Counted from the stretch's first letter, positions 1 through 4,372 are shown. The stretch: 6,124 nucleotides of DNA from Cyanobacteria bacterium UBA11370 (GCA_003486645.1 DNGI01000412.1:1-6124), one strand, 5' to 3'. Numbers and translations: made by a program. Notes: generated by a model from the letters alone, not told the origin.

Positions 1-44
1 CACGGCGATGATTGGACGGGGTGTGATCGCCCCACCAAAACAAA

Positions 45-86
45 CAGCGATTCCCTACGCGATAGCTACGCTTCACGCGCTCCTAC
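45..86 (+). repeat. Interspersed repeat copy A (module 1 only)
   Basis: This 42-nt stretch begins CAGCGATTCCCTACG and ends CTCCTAC. It matches the first half of the full-length copies at 1435-1516 and 2191-2273 with few differences, and lacks their second half (the ATGAATGAGAGATGCTTG part). The core TCCCTACGGGA of the other copies is a small imperfect palindrome, here with one change (TACGCGA). It ends 3 nt from the stop codon of the 117-aa gene on the minus strand. The type is common in cyanobacterial intergenic DNA; I cannot give it a family name. Confidence 0.75.
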
Positions 87-89
87 CTA

Positions 90-443
90 TCAATTAGCAG
101 CCAACAAACCCGACATATTCAGCACTTTTTCTGACCAAACCCTTGCTTGTTCCCTAACTACCATTCGTTGTTCTGTATCTTCCCAAATCCTTGCCCAAGA
201 ATATTGCCAGCACGCTAACTGAACTTGTAACTCAACTAACTCGGCGGCTATTTCTATTTCTACATCTTTAGCCGTCCATTCAATAAACCATTTACTTTCT
301 TGGATTATACTTTCAACTAAAATCTGATTTCTTACATCCTCAGAAAAAGATTTTATTCTGGCTAAATTAGCAGCTATCCCTCCCAAACGAATAGGTAAAT
401 CGTCGCGTAAATAACGTTGTTTTCGCTCAGTCCAATTTCTCAT
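90..443 (-). CDS. Conserved hypothetical small protein (117 aa), second gene of a DUF5674 pair
   Basis: I recognise this as a type of small cyanobacterial protein of unknown function, but can assign no domain or reaction. The sequence starts MRNWTERKQRYLRDDLP, is rich in charged residues and lacks a signal peptide or membrane segment. Long stretches (about residues 18-52 and 55-110) look helical, with many Glu, Arg, Trp and Gln, so a soluble all-alpha protein is likely. Its ATG overlaps the stop of the upstream DUF5674 gene by four bases (ATGA at 440-443), the usual mark of translational coupling in an operon. If the stop codon inside that upstream gene is real, ribosomes reaching this start may be fewer. 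Its own stop lies 3 nt from repeat copy A, so the native C-terminus may have been altered. The gene is likely real; its function is unknown. Confidence 0.7.
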   Translation of the reverse strand: MRNWTERKQRYLRDDLPIRLGGIAANLARIKSFSEDVRNQILVESIIQESKWFIEWTAKDVEIEIAAELVELQVQLACWQYSWARIWEDTEQRMVVREQARVWSEKVLNMSGLLAAN

Positions 444-775
444 ATGCTTCCCAGTAACTGTTGTACAATTTGAGCAACACGTTCTCGAATAATTGGGTCT
501 TGAATTTCCATTGAGCGATTGTTTTGGCTCGGACGGATGTTAATTAGTGATTCAAATGTCACCTTTTGCGTAAAAGGATTCCAATCTGCACCCCAAATAT
601 TTGCTTGTCTACTCCCATGTTGGAGTAAAACTGACTCACAATCAGCGTGCATTTCTCCACCACCTGCCAAAATTTATCGTTCGATATCCACTGCCAGCTT
701 AATATAACTACTAAGAGTTTCTAGCATTTCTTCAATTTGCTCTTTAGTAGCATGAACTTGAATCAGATAGATCAT
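440..775 (-). pseudogene. DUF5674 family gene interrupted by an in-frame stop
   Basis: Two open segments in one frame make up a DUF5674-like protein of about 111 residues. The first (775-677) starts MIYLIQVHATKEQIEEMLET and ends AVDIER; the second (673-443) continues ILAGGGEMHADCE to the end LLGSI. Between them is a single TAA at 676-674, where I expect Glu in the family motif IEREILAGGGEMHAD; one G-to-T change in GAA explains it. Everything after it, including GADWNPFT and ESLINIRPSQNNRS, looks well preserved, so the change is recent, a sequencing error, or is bypassed by readthrough or by restart at the TTG at 670-668. The biochemical role of DUF5674 is not known to me. The stop overlaps the next gene's start by ATGA. 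The ATG at 775 is chosen because residues upstream do not resemble the family. Confidence 0.75.
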
Positions 776-812
776 CCCTGCATAAGCTTTAGATTCAATA
801 TGATATCTTAAT

Positions 813-818
813 ATTATA
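813..818 (-). promoter_or_regulatory. Candidate -10 box for the DUF5674 operon
   Basis: The minus strand carries a perfect TATAAT here, about 38 nt upstream of the DUF5674 start at 775. The expected transcription start near 806 would give a leader of about 30 nt. No good -35 box lies 16-18 nt further upstream, so this rests on one hexamer in AT-rich DNA. Confidence 0.3.
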
Positions 819-822
819 TAAC

Positions 823-990
823 TTATGTAGCGATCGCACTCCTTGCTGCAAATACTAAATAGAGCGACCAAATTCCTGGTACAAACGCTTCAGAATCCGG
901 CATCATTGTAAGTAGTGCATTGGCATAATCATCATCTTCATCCACCAAACACCAACTGATTGCAACAGAACAATCCAACACAAACTGCAT
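823..990 (-). pseudogene. vapC: Truncated VapC-type PIN-domain toxin
   Basis: The reading frame starts at the ATG overlapping the vapB stop (TAATG) and encodes 55 residues beginning MQFVLDCSVAISWCLVDEDD. This is the first strand of a PIN ribonuclease domain with its first acidic metal-binding residue (D6), followed by PDSEAFVPGIWSL as in VapC relatives. After L43 the family resemblance stops; the tail is YLVFAARSAIAT followed by TAA. Full-length relatives have about 130-145 residues, and the remaining acidic residues of the active site are missing. The later part of the gene is not found between here and the DUF5674 start, so it was deleted or replaced, leaving a fragment that cannot form the nuclease centre. 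The breakpoint lies near 860, just upstream of the HIP1 site at 830-837 and the putative promoter of the next operon. Confidence 0.75.
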
Positions 991-1262
991 TAAAACCTGC
1001 GCCCCTCTTCAATCATTTCGCGGATTGAATTTTTATCCAATGCAACTTCTTGCCGCAGTTGTCGCATTCTGGTAATAGCTTCCGTAATTGATTTTTTAGT
1101 AGTCAACTTTCCCCAAGCGTTATACTTCGGTTTAACTTCCTCAGATGCTAGAGGCTGTACAACTACTACCACTTCAACAGAAGTATCTCTAAACTCAGCG
1201 GGCATCTGAAGAAGTAATATGCCATCTTTTCCAATATGCGATCGCAGCTTGATTGTTTCCAT
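990..1262 (-). CDS. vapB: VapB-type antitoxin (90 aa)
   Basis: The protein begins METIKLRSHIGKDGILLLQM and continues with a valine-rich strand (VEVVVVVQP, about residues 30-38), a pattern typical of short cyanobacterial antitoxins paired with PIN toxins. The N-terminal half should form a beta-rich dimeric DNA-binding domain; the charged, helical C-terminal half (about residues 53-90, ending REMIEEGRRF) would be the toxin-binding arm. In a working module it neutralises the VapC ribonuclease and represses its own operon. The ATG at 1262 is chosen over a TTG 21 nt upstream because GGAG lies 6 nt before it, one of the few clear Shine-Dalgarno sequences in the window. Its stop TAA shares one base with the vapC start. 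The gene looks intact although its toxin is truncated, so it is either an orphan regulator or on its way to being lost. Confidence 0.8.
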   Translation of the reverse strand: METIKLRSHIGKDGILLLQMPAEFRDTSVEVVVVVQPLASEEVKPKYNAWGKLTTKKSITEAITRMRQLRQEVALDKNSIREMIEEGRRF

Positions 1263-1603
1263 GTTAGACTCCAGAAACTTCAATCGATTCTAACTTACCG
1301 GAAAGCAGTCTACCTCTACCAGTATCCTGACACCCTTTATGGGTGCAGAGAAAGGGGGAAGAAAATCGTCGGAGCATAATACTAAGCGGTGCTATACTTG
1401 CACGGAGGATAGCGATCGCACCAGTCAAAAGAAGCAGCGATTCCCTACGGGATAGCTACGATCAACCGCACTCTTACAATTACATGAATGAGAGATGCTT
1501 GTACGGGCGCGATCGCTCCACAAAACGTACTATATTTGATTATTAGTGTCTTTAGTTGAAGCTCTGCACAAGTGATGTTGTGTAAGTGAAACCCTGTCTG
1601 CCT
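1263..1603. other. Intergenic region between divergent vapB and DUF4160 genes
   Basis: This 341-nt gap holds the vapB leader (Shine-Dalgarno GGAG), HIP1 sites at 1412-1419 and 1509-1516, a 5-bp hairpin at 1331-1345 (CACCC/GGGTG) too short to call, and repeat copy B. Both promoters must lie here, but I see no convincing -35/-10 pair. Open frames crossing it are short, have no recognisable product and include repeat sequence; I see no gene. Confidence 0.6.
1435..1516 (+). repeat. Interspersed repeat copy B (full length, modules 1 and 2)
   Basis: The 82-nt copy starts CAGCGATTCCCTACGGGATA, diverges in the middle (ATCAACCGCACTCTTAC), and continues with ACATGAATGAGAGATGCTTG, TACGGG and a HIP1 octamer at its end. 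It is clearly homologous to copy C at 2191-2273 along its whole length. The second module alone recurs as copy D at 2881-2925 and the first alone as copy A at 45-86. Confidence 0.85.
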
Positions 1604-1841
1604 ATGCCTACAGTTTTGCAAGTTGGTCCCTATAGCTTCATATTTTTTAGTTCTGATCGGGGCGAACCACCTCACATTCATGTGAAGCGAGATCGGCAAC
1701 TTGCCTGCATATTGGCTCGATCCAATCACTCTGGAGAAGAACCGAGGATATAAGGAACACGAGTTAAACGAGATTGCTAAACTGGTGGAAGAACATCAAA
1801 CAGTGTTGCTGGATGCGTGGCATGACTACTTTGATACTTGA
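1604..1841 (+). pseudogene. DUF4160 protein gene with a frameshift
   Basis: The frame from the ATG at 1604 encodes MPTVLQVGPYSFIFFSSDRG then EPPHIHVKRDRQLACI, the typical DUF4160 N-terminus with its GEPPHIHV motif. It then runs into an unrelated tail (LARSNHSGEEPRI) and stops at 1751-1753. In the next frame, from TGG at 1713, the family sequence resumes with WLDPITLEKNRGYKEHELNE and IAKLVEEHQTVLLDAWHDYF, ending at TGA 1839-1841. One extra base in ATATTGG (about 1709-1715) explains the shift; removing one T joins the halves without a gap. The motif is not a recognised slippery site, so programmed frameshifting is unlikely. Restored length would be about 79 residues, normal for the family. It overlaps the following DUF2442 gene by 20 nt, an arrangement common for these two families, which are sometimes suggested to form toxin-antitoxin-like pairs; that role is not proven here. 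Confidence 0.85.
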
Positions 1842-2127
1842 GACGGAACCAATCGCAAGCCAAGTCAGCGTCACCGATGAGAAACTGATTGTAGACCTTG
1901 CTGACGGTCGCAGCATCAGCGTTCCTCTGGTTTGGTATCCTCGTTTGATTCACGCCTCAGCCGCAGAGCGACAAAAGTGGCAATTGCTGGGTGATGGCTA
2001 TGCGATTGAATGGATTGATCTCGACGAGCATATTGGAATTGAAGGGTTGTTAGCAGGTCGGCGAAGCGGCGAAAGTCAGAAATCGTTAGAGCGTTGGTTA
2101 TCAACACGTGGCGGTCTAGAAAGATAA
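1822..2127 (+). CDS. DUF2442 domain protein (101 aa)
   Basis: The protein starts MTTLILETEPIASQVSVTDE. Two signatures identify DUF2442: LADGRSISVPLVWYPRL at residues 26-42 and the C-terminal IEWIDLDEHIGIEGLLAG at residues 62-79. The family is small, soluble and beta-rich, and its biochemical activity is not known to me. The ATG at 1822 lies inside the last codons of the DUF4160 gene, giving a 20-nt overlap, so the pair was cotranscribed and probably translationally coupled. Longer starts at 1774 or 1813 are possible, but they would translate residues belonging to the DUF4160 frame. No good Shine-Dalgarno sequence precedes the start, which fits coupling; the upstream frameshift may therefore lower its expression, because ribosomes in the first frame stop about 70 nt before this start. 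The coding sequence itself looks intact. Confidence 0.85.
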   Translation: MTTLILETEPIASQVSVTDEKLIVDLADGRSISVPLVWYPRLIHASAAERQKWQLLGDGYAIEWIDLDEHIGIEGLLAGRRSGESQKSLERWLSTRGGLER

Positions 2128-2151
2128 CGCGAGATGCGGCGGTCTAATGCG

Positions 2152-2187
2152 ATGCAAGACTCAAACGAGATCGCTTGAGTCTTGCAT
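2152..2187. repeat. Perfect 13-bp hairpin downstream of DUF2442
   Basis: ATGCAAGACTCAA at 2152-2164 is exactly complementary to TTGAGTCTTGCAT at 2175-2187, with a 10-nt loop. It starts 24 nt after the DUF2442 stop, where a transcript end would be expected, so it may serve as a terminator or as a 3' stabilising stem. No T-run follows on either strand, so a standard intrinsic terminator is not supported. It ends 3 nt before repeat copy C. Confidence 0.7.
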
Positions 2188-2190
2188 AAA

Positions 2191-2273
2191 CAGCGATTCC
2201 CTACGGGATAGCTAGGCTTCACGCACCTCCTACAAATACATGAATGAGAGATGCTTGTACGGGTAGCGATCGC
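2191..2273 (+). repeat. Interspersed repeat copy C (full length)
   Basis: The 83-nt copy has the same order as copy B: CAGCGATTCCCTACGGGATA, a CTTCACGCACCTCCTAC middle shared with copy A, then ACATGAATGAGAGATGCTTG, TACGGGTA and a terminal HIP1 octamer. It ends 3 nt before the target duplication of the MITE-like element. Confidence 0.85.
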
Positions 2274-2281
2274 CTCATAAC

Positions 2282-2382
2282 ACGTGAGTTCGACGGAGGC
2301 TGAAACACTGATTCCTTTGTTGCCTGAAAGTGCAATTCTTTCGTGGCAAGACCCAAAATTTACGTTTTCATCGAACTCACGT
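2282..2382. mobile_element. MITE-like element, 101 bp, with 12-bp TIRs and 5-bp target duplication
   Basis: ACGTGAGTTCGA at 2282-2293 is the exact reverse complement of TCGAACTCACGT at 2371-2382. Immediately outside both ends lies the same pentamer ATAAC (2277-2281 and 2383-2387), the footprint left when a transposase inserts DNA and duplicates its target. The 77 bp between the inverted repeats has no room for a transposase and no recognisable gene, so this is a non-autonomous element moved in trans. The matching autonomous insertion sequence is not in the window and I cannot name its family. Collapsing the element and one ATAAC restores the continuous sequence CTCATAACAGAAAGAGCG. Confidence 0.8.
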
Positions 2383-2557
2383 ATAACAGAAAGAGCGATC
2401 GCCTCCTGTAAGGGAATAGCGTTGAGAGCGTTGGTAGTAGCGATCGCATCTCATACCATTTCACGAAATTTAAGATACAAATAACCCCCCCAGCTTCCCC
2501 AGCTCCCCCTAAGCTTCATGTGTATCAGCCTTAAAGGGAAACGGTATCACAGGTCGA

Positions 2558-2577
2558 TTATATCGGTTACGATATAA
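2558..2577. promoter_or_regulatory. Candidate operator palindrome upstream of the antitoxin gene
   Basis: TTATATCG at 2558-2565 and CGATATAA at 2570-2577 form a perfect 8-bp inverted repeat with a 4-nt spacer, 28 nt upstream of the antitoxin start. Type II antitoxins commonly bind such palindromes to repress their own operon, and the AT-rich right arm (GATATAAC) could overlap a -10 region. The symmetry is seen; its function is inferred. Confidence 0.45.
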
Positions 2578-2605
2578 CAAATATGCTTTCACAAAACCGT
2601 CAGTT

Positions 2606-2854
2606 ATGCTGCGAGAAAAGCTAAAACAGGAATTAGACAGACTAAACGAAGAGCAACTAAAGAAGATTGCTAATTTCATTACCTTCATTGAGTCTCAGTC
2701 TAATCAGACTACATCATCTTTTGTTCCATTTTGGCTCATAGCAACACCAGCAGAACGAGCTAGGGATTTCCGCGATTGGGTTTCTCAACTTCCTACAACT
2801 TTTGTGAGCTTATCTGATGAGGCTTTTAGCCGCGATCGCATTTACGAAGAATGA
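2606..2854 (+). CDS. Small antitoxin-like protein (82 aa) of a VapBC-type module
   Basis: The protein starts MLREKLKQELDRLNEEQLKK, a charged amphipathic helix followed by IANFITFIES, and has the conserved stretches FWLIATPAERARDFRDW (residues 42-58) and LSDEAFSRDRIYE (residues 69-81). I recognise this as a type of small cyanobacterial protein encoded just before PIN-domain toxins, so an antitoxin role is likely: binding the toxin with the C-terminal arm and probably repressing its own promoter. The pairing is visible here: its TGA overlaps the ATG of a PIN-toxin start by four bases (ATGA, 2851-2854). That toxin is cut off after ten codons, so the antitoxin is now an orphan. A palindrome at 2558-2577 is a plausible operator. 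No Shine-Dalgarno sequence is evident before the ATG. I cannot place its DNA-binding fold from sequence alone. Confidence 0.75.
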   Translation: MLREKLKQELDRLNEEQLKKIANFITFIESQSNQTTSSFVPFWLIATPAERARDFRDWVSQLPTTFVSLSDEAFSRDRIYEE

Positions 2855-2919
2855 CAAGATATCTGCTAGATACCAATATCTCCTACAATTACACTAATGA
2901 GAGATGCTTGTACGGGTAG
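2851..2919 (+). pseudogene. vapC: PIN-domain toxin remnant cut by repeat copy D
   Basis: The frame starts at the ATG overlapping the antitoxin stop and reads MTRYLLDTNI, the canonical first strand of a VapC PIN domain with its first acidic residue (D7). From codon 11 (2881) the reading frame enters repeat copy D, giving SYNYTNERCLYG and a stop at 2917-2919. About 120 further residues, including the remaining catalytic acids, are absent, and no continuation is visible after the repeat. The junction between the toxin and the repeat is at about 2879-2881, so the repeat marks the deletion or insertion point. No function is expected of the 22-residue product. Confidence 0.8.
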
Positions 2920-2925
2920 CGATCG
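2881..2925 (+). repeat. Interspersed repeat copy D (module 2 only)
   Basis: This 45-nt copy begins TCCTACAATTACACTAATGA, continues GAGATGCTTGTACGGGTA and ends with GCGATCG followed by T, a HIP1 octamer with its last base changed. It matches the second half of copies B and C and starts at TCCTAC, the same hexamer at which copy A ends. It interrupts the PIN toxin gene. Confidence 0.8.
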
Positions 2926-2969
2926 TTTGAATAGGCAGGCGATCGCAGGTTAAGTCCATTAAAATTGAC

Positions 2970-3070
2970 ATCTTGCACCAATCTCAATAAGCCTATAAAA
3001 GCAGGGTTTTTGGTGATTACGTCAACGGAAAATCTAGGGTTGTACCACTTTGTTGAGAATGGTGCAAGAT
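2970..3070. mobile_element. Candidate MITE-like inverted-repeat element, 101 bp
   Basis: ATCTTGCACCAATCTCAA at 2970-2987 matches the reverse complement of 3053-3070 (TTGAGAATGGTGCAAGAT) at 17 of 18 positions. The 65-bp interior has no gene. Such an arrangement suggests a non-autonomous transposable element or a long stem. I see no target duplication outside the repeats, and the right arm GGTGCAAGATCTGAG recurs twice downstream at about 105-bp spacing, so the true boundaries are uncertain. Confidence 0.5.
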
Positions 3071-3286
3071 CTGAGTTGAAACCGACTCCAATCATGGATT
3101 TCAGTCCGTTTCAACGGACTTTGGCTATGAGGCAGGGAATAAATTCCCTGGCGGTTATAGATAACGGTGCAAGATCTGAGTTTTAATGCACTAAAATTAT
3201 TATCCAGTCGTCTTTAGACGACTTTAGCTATTAGACAGTGGTTAAAACCACTGACGGGTTATTACAACTGGCGCAAGATCTCAGTG
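3061..3286. repeat. Tandem repeat (about 105 bp period) of double-hairpin units
   Basis: The boundary motif GGTGCAAGATCTGAGTT occurs at 3061-3077 and 3166-3182, and in a diverged form (GGCGCAAGATCTCAGTG) at 3270-3286, a period of 105 and 104 bp. Each of the two units between them contains two hairpins. Unit 1: AGTCCGTT/AACGGACT (3103-3120) and CAGGGAAT/ATTCCCTG (3133-3150). Unit 2: AGTCGTCT/AGACGACT (3206-3223) and CAGTGGTT/AACCACTG (3236-3253). The linker TTGGCTATGAG versus TTAGCTATTAG is conserved. Stem bases differ at three positions in each hairpin, and every change is matched on the other arm. This resembles REP/BIME-type extragenic palindromes; a named family is not assigned. Confidence 0.75.
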
Positions 3287-3346
3287 AAATACTCTTCTAA
3301 TAGCATAATTTAATCCTGCTGATTAATCTTAATACCTTCCCCATCT

Positions 3347-4372
3347 CTAACTATTCGACAACCTAAAAACCCACTCCTGTAAAATTGGATTCACAATTTC
3401 CGGGGCTTCATCTTGCGGACAATGACCCAACCCTTCTAACGGAATAAACCTTTCCACCCTCGGAAAATTTCCCAATTCTCGTCCTAATTCTATCGGTTCC
3501 CAAGGGTCTTCCGTTCCCCATAAAATCATTGCCGGACAGGATAAACGTGGTAACAAATCTTCGGCTAAAGGACCAGAAGAATAGCGAGTAAATGCTAAAA
3601 AAACATCAACCGCCCCAATATCACCAGCAGGTGACATCAATAAATCAACCAATTCCTCTGTCACCGCCTCCGGATTGCGATACGCTTGTAACAGGATTTT
3701 ACGAACTACCTTCGGCTTGGCAAGTTGATTAAAAAATAACTGACCAATCCACTTAATATTAAGCAGGGATTGTACTACAGGTGCGCCCATCCGCCGATGC
3801 CAGGGTAAGGTAGCCCGTTTGCGATCGTGCAACAATCGTAGGGAACAATTAATTAAAGCAACACCCAAGGCAATATCCGGGAAATCCACAGCCGCTTGCA
3901 ACGCAACGATACAGCCAATCGAATTACCAACCAAAAATACGGGACTACCAACCACTTCCCGACAAAAATCAGCCACCTGCTGTGCCCAAGTTTCAAACGT
4001 GTACTCCACCTCCAACCCCGGAGTTGGCTTGGCTGAAGCCCCAAACCCAATCAAATCAATCGCATAACATCGACAGCTTTCCCCCAATACAGGCAAATTC
4101 TTACGCCAATGACCTGAAGATGCCCCAAACCCATGTACCATCACAACAGCTGATCCAGAATTGCCGTGGTCAGAAGTAGTTGGTAGCGAGGACAAACCTT
4201 CCTTGTCCCCCTTGTCCCCCTTGTCCCCCTTGTCTTGTTGAACACATACTGGTTTTGACCACACCCATCCAGAATTGCCGTGGACTTGATACCGAATCGG
4301 GAAGCCTCGCCAAATCCAGGTTTTCGTTTCGATGGGAGGGCTGATGCTAATACTAGAGGATGAGAAGGTCAT
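3347..4372 (-). CDS. Alpha/beta hydrolase, pheophytinase/chlorophyll dephytylase-like (341 aa)
   Basis: This is an alpha/beta-fold serine hydrolase. The oxyanion motif HGFG is at residues 80-83, the nucleophile elbow GNSIG has Ser151, the acid is probably Asp289 in WGTEDPWEP and the histidine His317 in GLGHCPQDEAPEIVN. The ending GHCPxDExPEIVN and the IDLIGFGAS segment resemble plant pheophytinase and chlorophyll dephytylase, so an ester of chlorophyll-type pigments is a plausible substrate, though this cannot be settled by sequence; related hydrolases act on other esters. No signal peptide or membrane segment is seen. Between residues 31 and 73 there is an insertion of 38 residues containing DKGDKGDKGDKEG and bounded by duplicated HGNSG; without it the protein would be about 303 residues, nearer the usual length. 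ATG 4372 is preferred over TTG 4378. A candidate promoter lies about 30-60 nt upstream. The gene is divergent from the ureohydrolase gene. Confidence 0.85.
   Translation of the reverse strand: MTFSSSSISISPPIETKTWIWRGFPIRYQVHGNSGWVWSKPVCVQQDKGDKGDKGDKEGLSSLPTTSDHGNSGSAVVMVHGFGASSGHWRKNLPVLGESCRCYAIDLIGFGASAKPTPGLEVEYTFETWAQQVADFCREVVGSPVFLVGNSIGCIVALQAAVDFPDIALGVALINCSLRLLHDRKRATLPWHRRMGAPVVQSLLNIKWIGQLFFNQLAKPKVVRKILLQAYRNPEAVTEELVDLLMSPAGDIGAVDVFLAFTRYSSGPLAEDLLPRLSCPAMILWGTEDPWEPIELGRELGNFPRVERFIPLEGLGHCPQDEAPEIVNPILQEWVFRLSNS
4153..4283. repeat. 17-bp direct repeat bounding a 114-bp in-frame insertion
   Basis: ATCCAGAATTGCCGTGG occurs at 4153-4169 and exactly again at 4267-4283, 114 bp apart (38 codons). 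The DNA between includes about three and a half copies of the 9-mer CTTGTCCCC (4202-4234), a simple repeat more typical of cyanobacterial spacers. On the coding strand both copies encode HGNSG, so removing 114 bp gives YQVHGNSGSAVVMVHGFG, which reads as a normal hydrolase start. Confidence 0.8.

Larger units (their letters stand above)
2128..2605. other. Repeat-rich intergenic region
   Basis: This 478-nt gap holds a 13-bp hairpin (2152-2187), a duplicated 9-mer GGCGGTCTA (2110-2118, inside the preceding gene, and 2138-2146), repeat copy C, a MITE-like element, HIP1 sites at 2266, 2395 and 2440, a C-rich stretch at 2484-2511 and a candidate operator at 2558-2577. An open frame from GTG 2284 runs through the MITE and two HIP1 sites, has no recognisable domain, and I do not accept it as a gene. 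Confidence 0.65.
2926..3346. other. Intergenic repeat cluster without genes
   Basis: This 421-nt stretch holds a HIP1 site (2939-2946), a 101-bp inverted-repeat element (2970-3070) and a tandem of two units of about 105 bp (3078-3286). Short open frames on both strands merely translate the repeats and I reject them. A weak AT-rich stem TTAATC/GATTAA (3310-3326) lies 21 nt downstream of the hydrolase stop on the minus strand, without a T-run, and is not a convincing terminator. Confidence 0.65.

Noticed and set aside
519..707. 62-codon plus-strand open frame
   Set aside because: It is antisense to the DUF5674 gene and has no family resemblance.
1331..1345. CACCC/GGGTG hairpin upstream of vapB
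   Set aside because: Five pairs only, with no terminator or riboswitch context; likely chance.
1343..1729. Open frames of 67 and 94 codons on opposite strands
   Set aside because: One reads through repeat copy B (YMNERCLYG); the other is antisense to the DUF4160 gene. Neither resembles a protein family.
2284..2484. 66-codon plus-strand open frame starting at GTG
   Set aside because: It starts inside the left inverted repeat of the MITE-like element, crosses the element and two HIP1 sites, and has no recognisable domain.
2889..3186. Open frames of about 70 codons on both strands
   Set aside because: They translate the inverted-repeat element and the tandem hairpin units; the ending DNGARSEF is just the repeated boundary motif.
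3061..3286. CRISPR-like regular spacing of a 17-bp motif
   Set aside because: The period is about 105 bp, only three motif copies exist, the intervening sequences are homologous rather than unique spacers, and no cas gene is present.
3310..3326. TTAATC/GATTAA stem as a terminator of the hydrolase gene
   Set aside because: Only six mostly A/T pairs and no T-run on the minus strand.
3819..4179. Plus- and minus-strand open frames within the hydrolase gene
   Set aside because: They are other-frame shadows of a clearly recognised enzyme.
4202..4234. CTTGTCCCC 9-mer run as a CRISPR or regulatory array
   Set aside because: It is a simple tandem repeat inside an open coding frame (DKG units) and is better explained as part of the 114-bp insertion.
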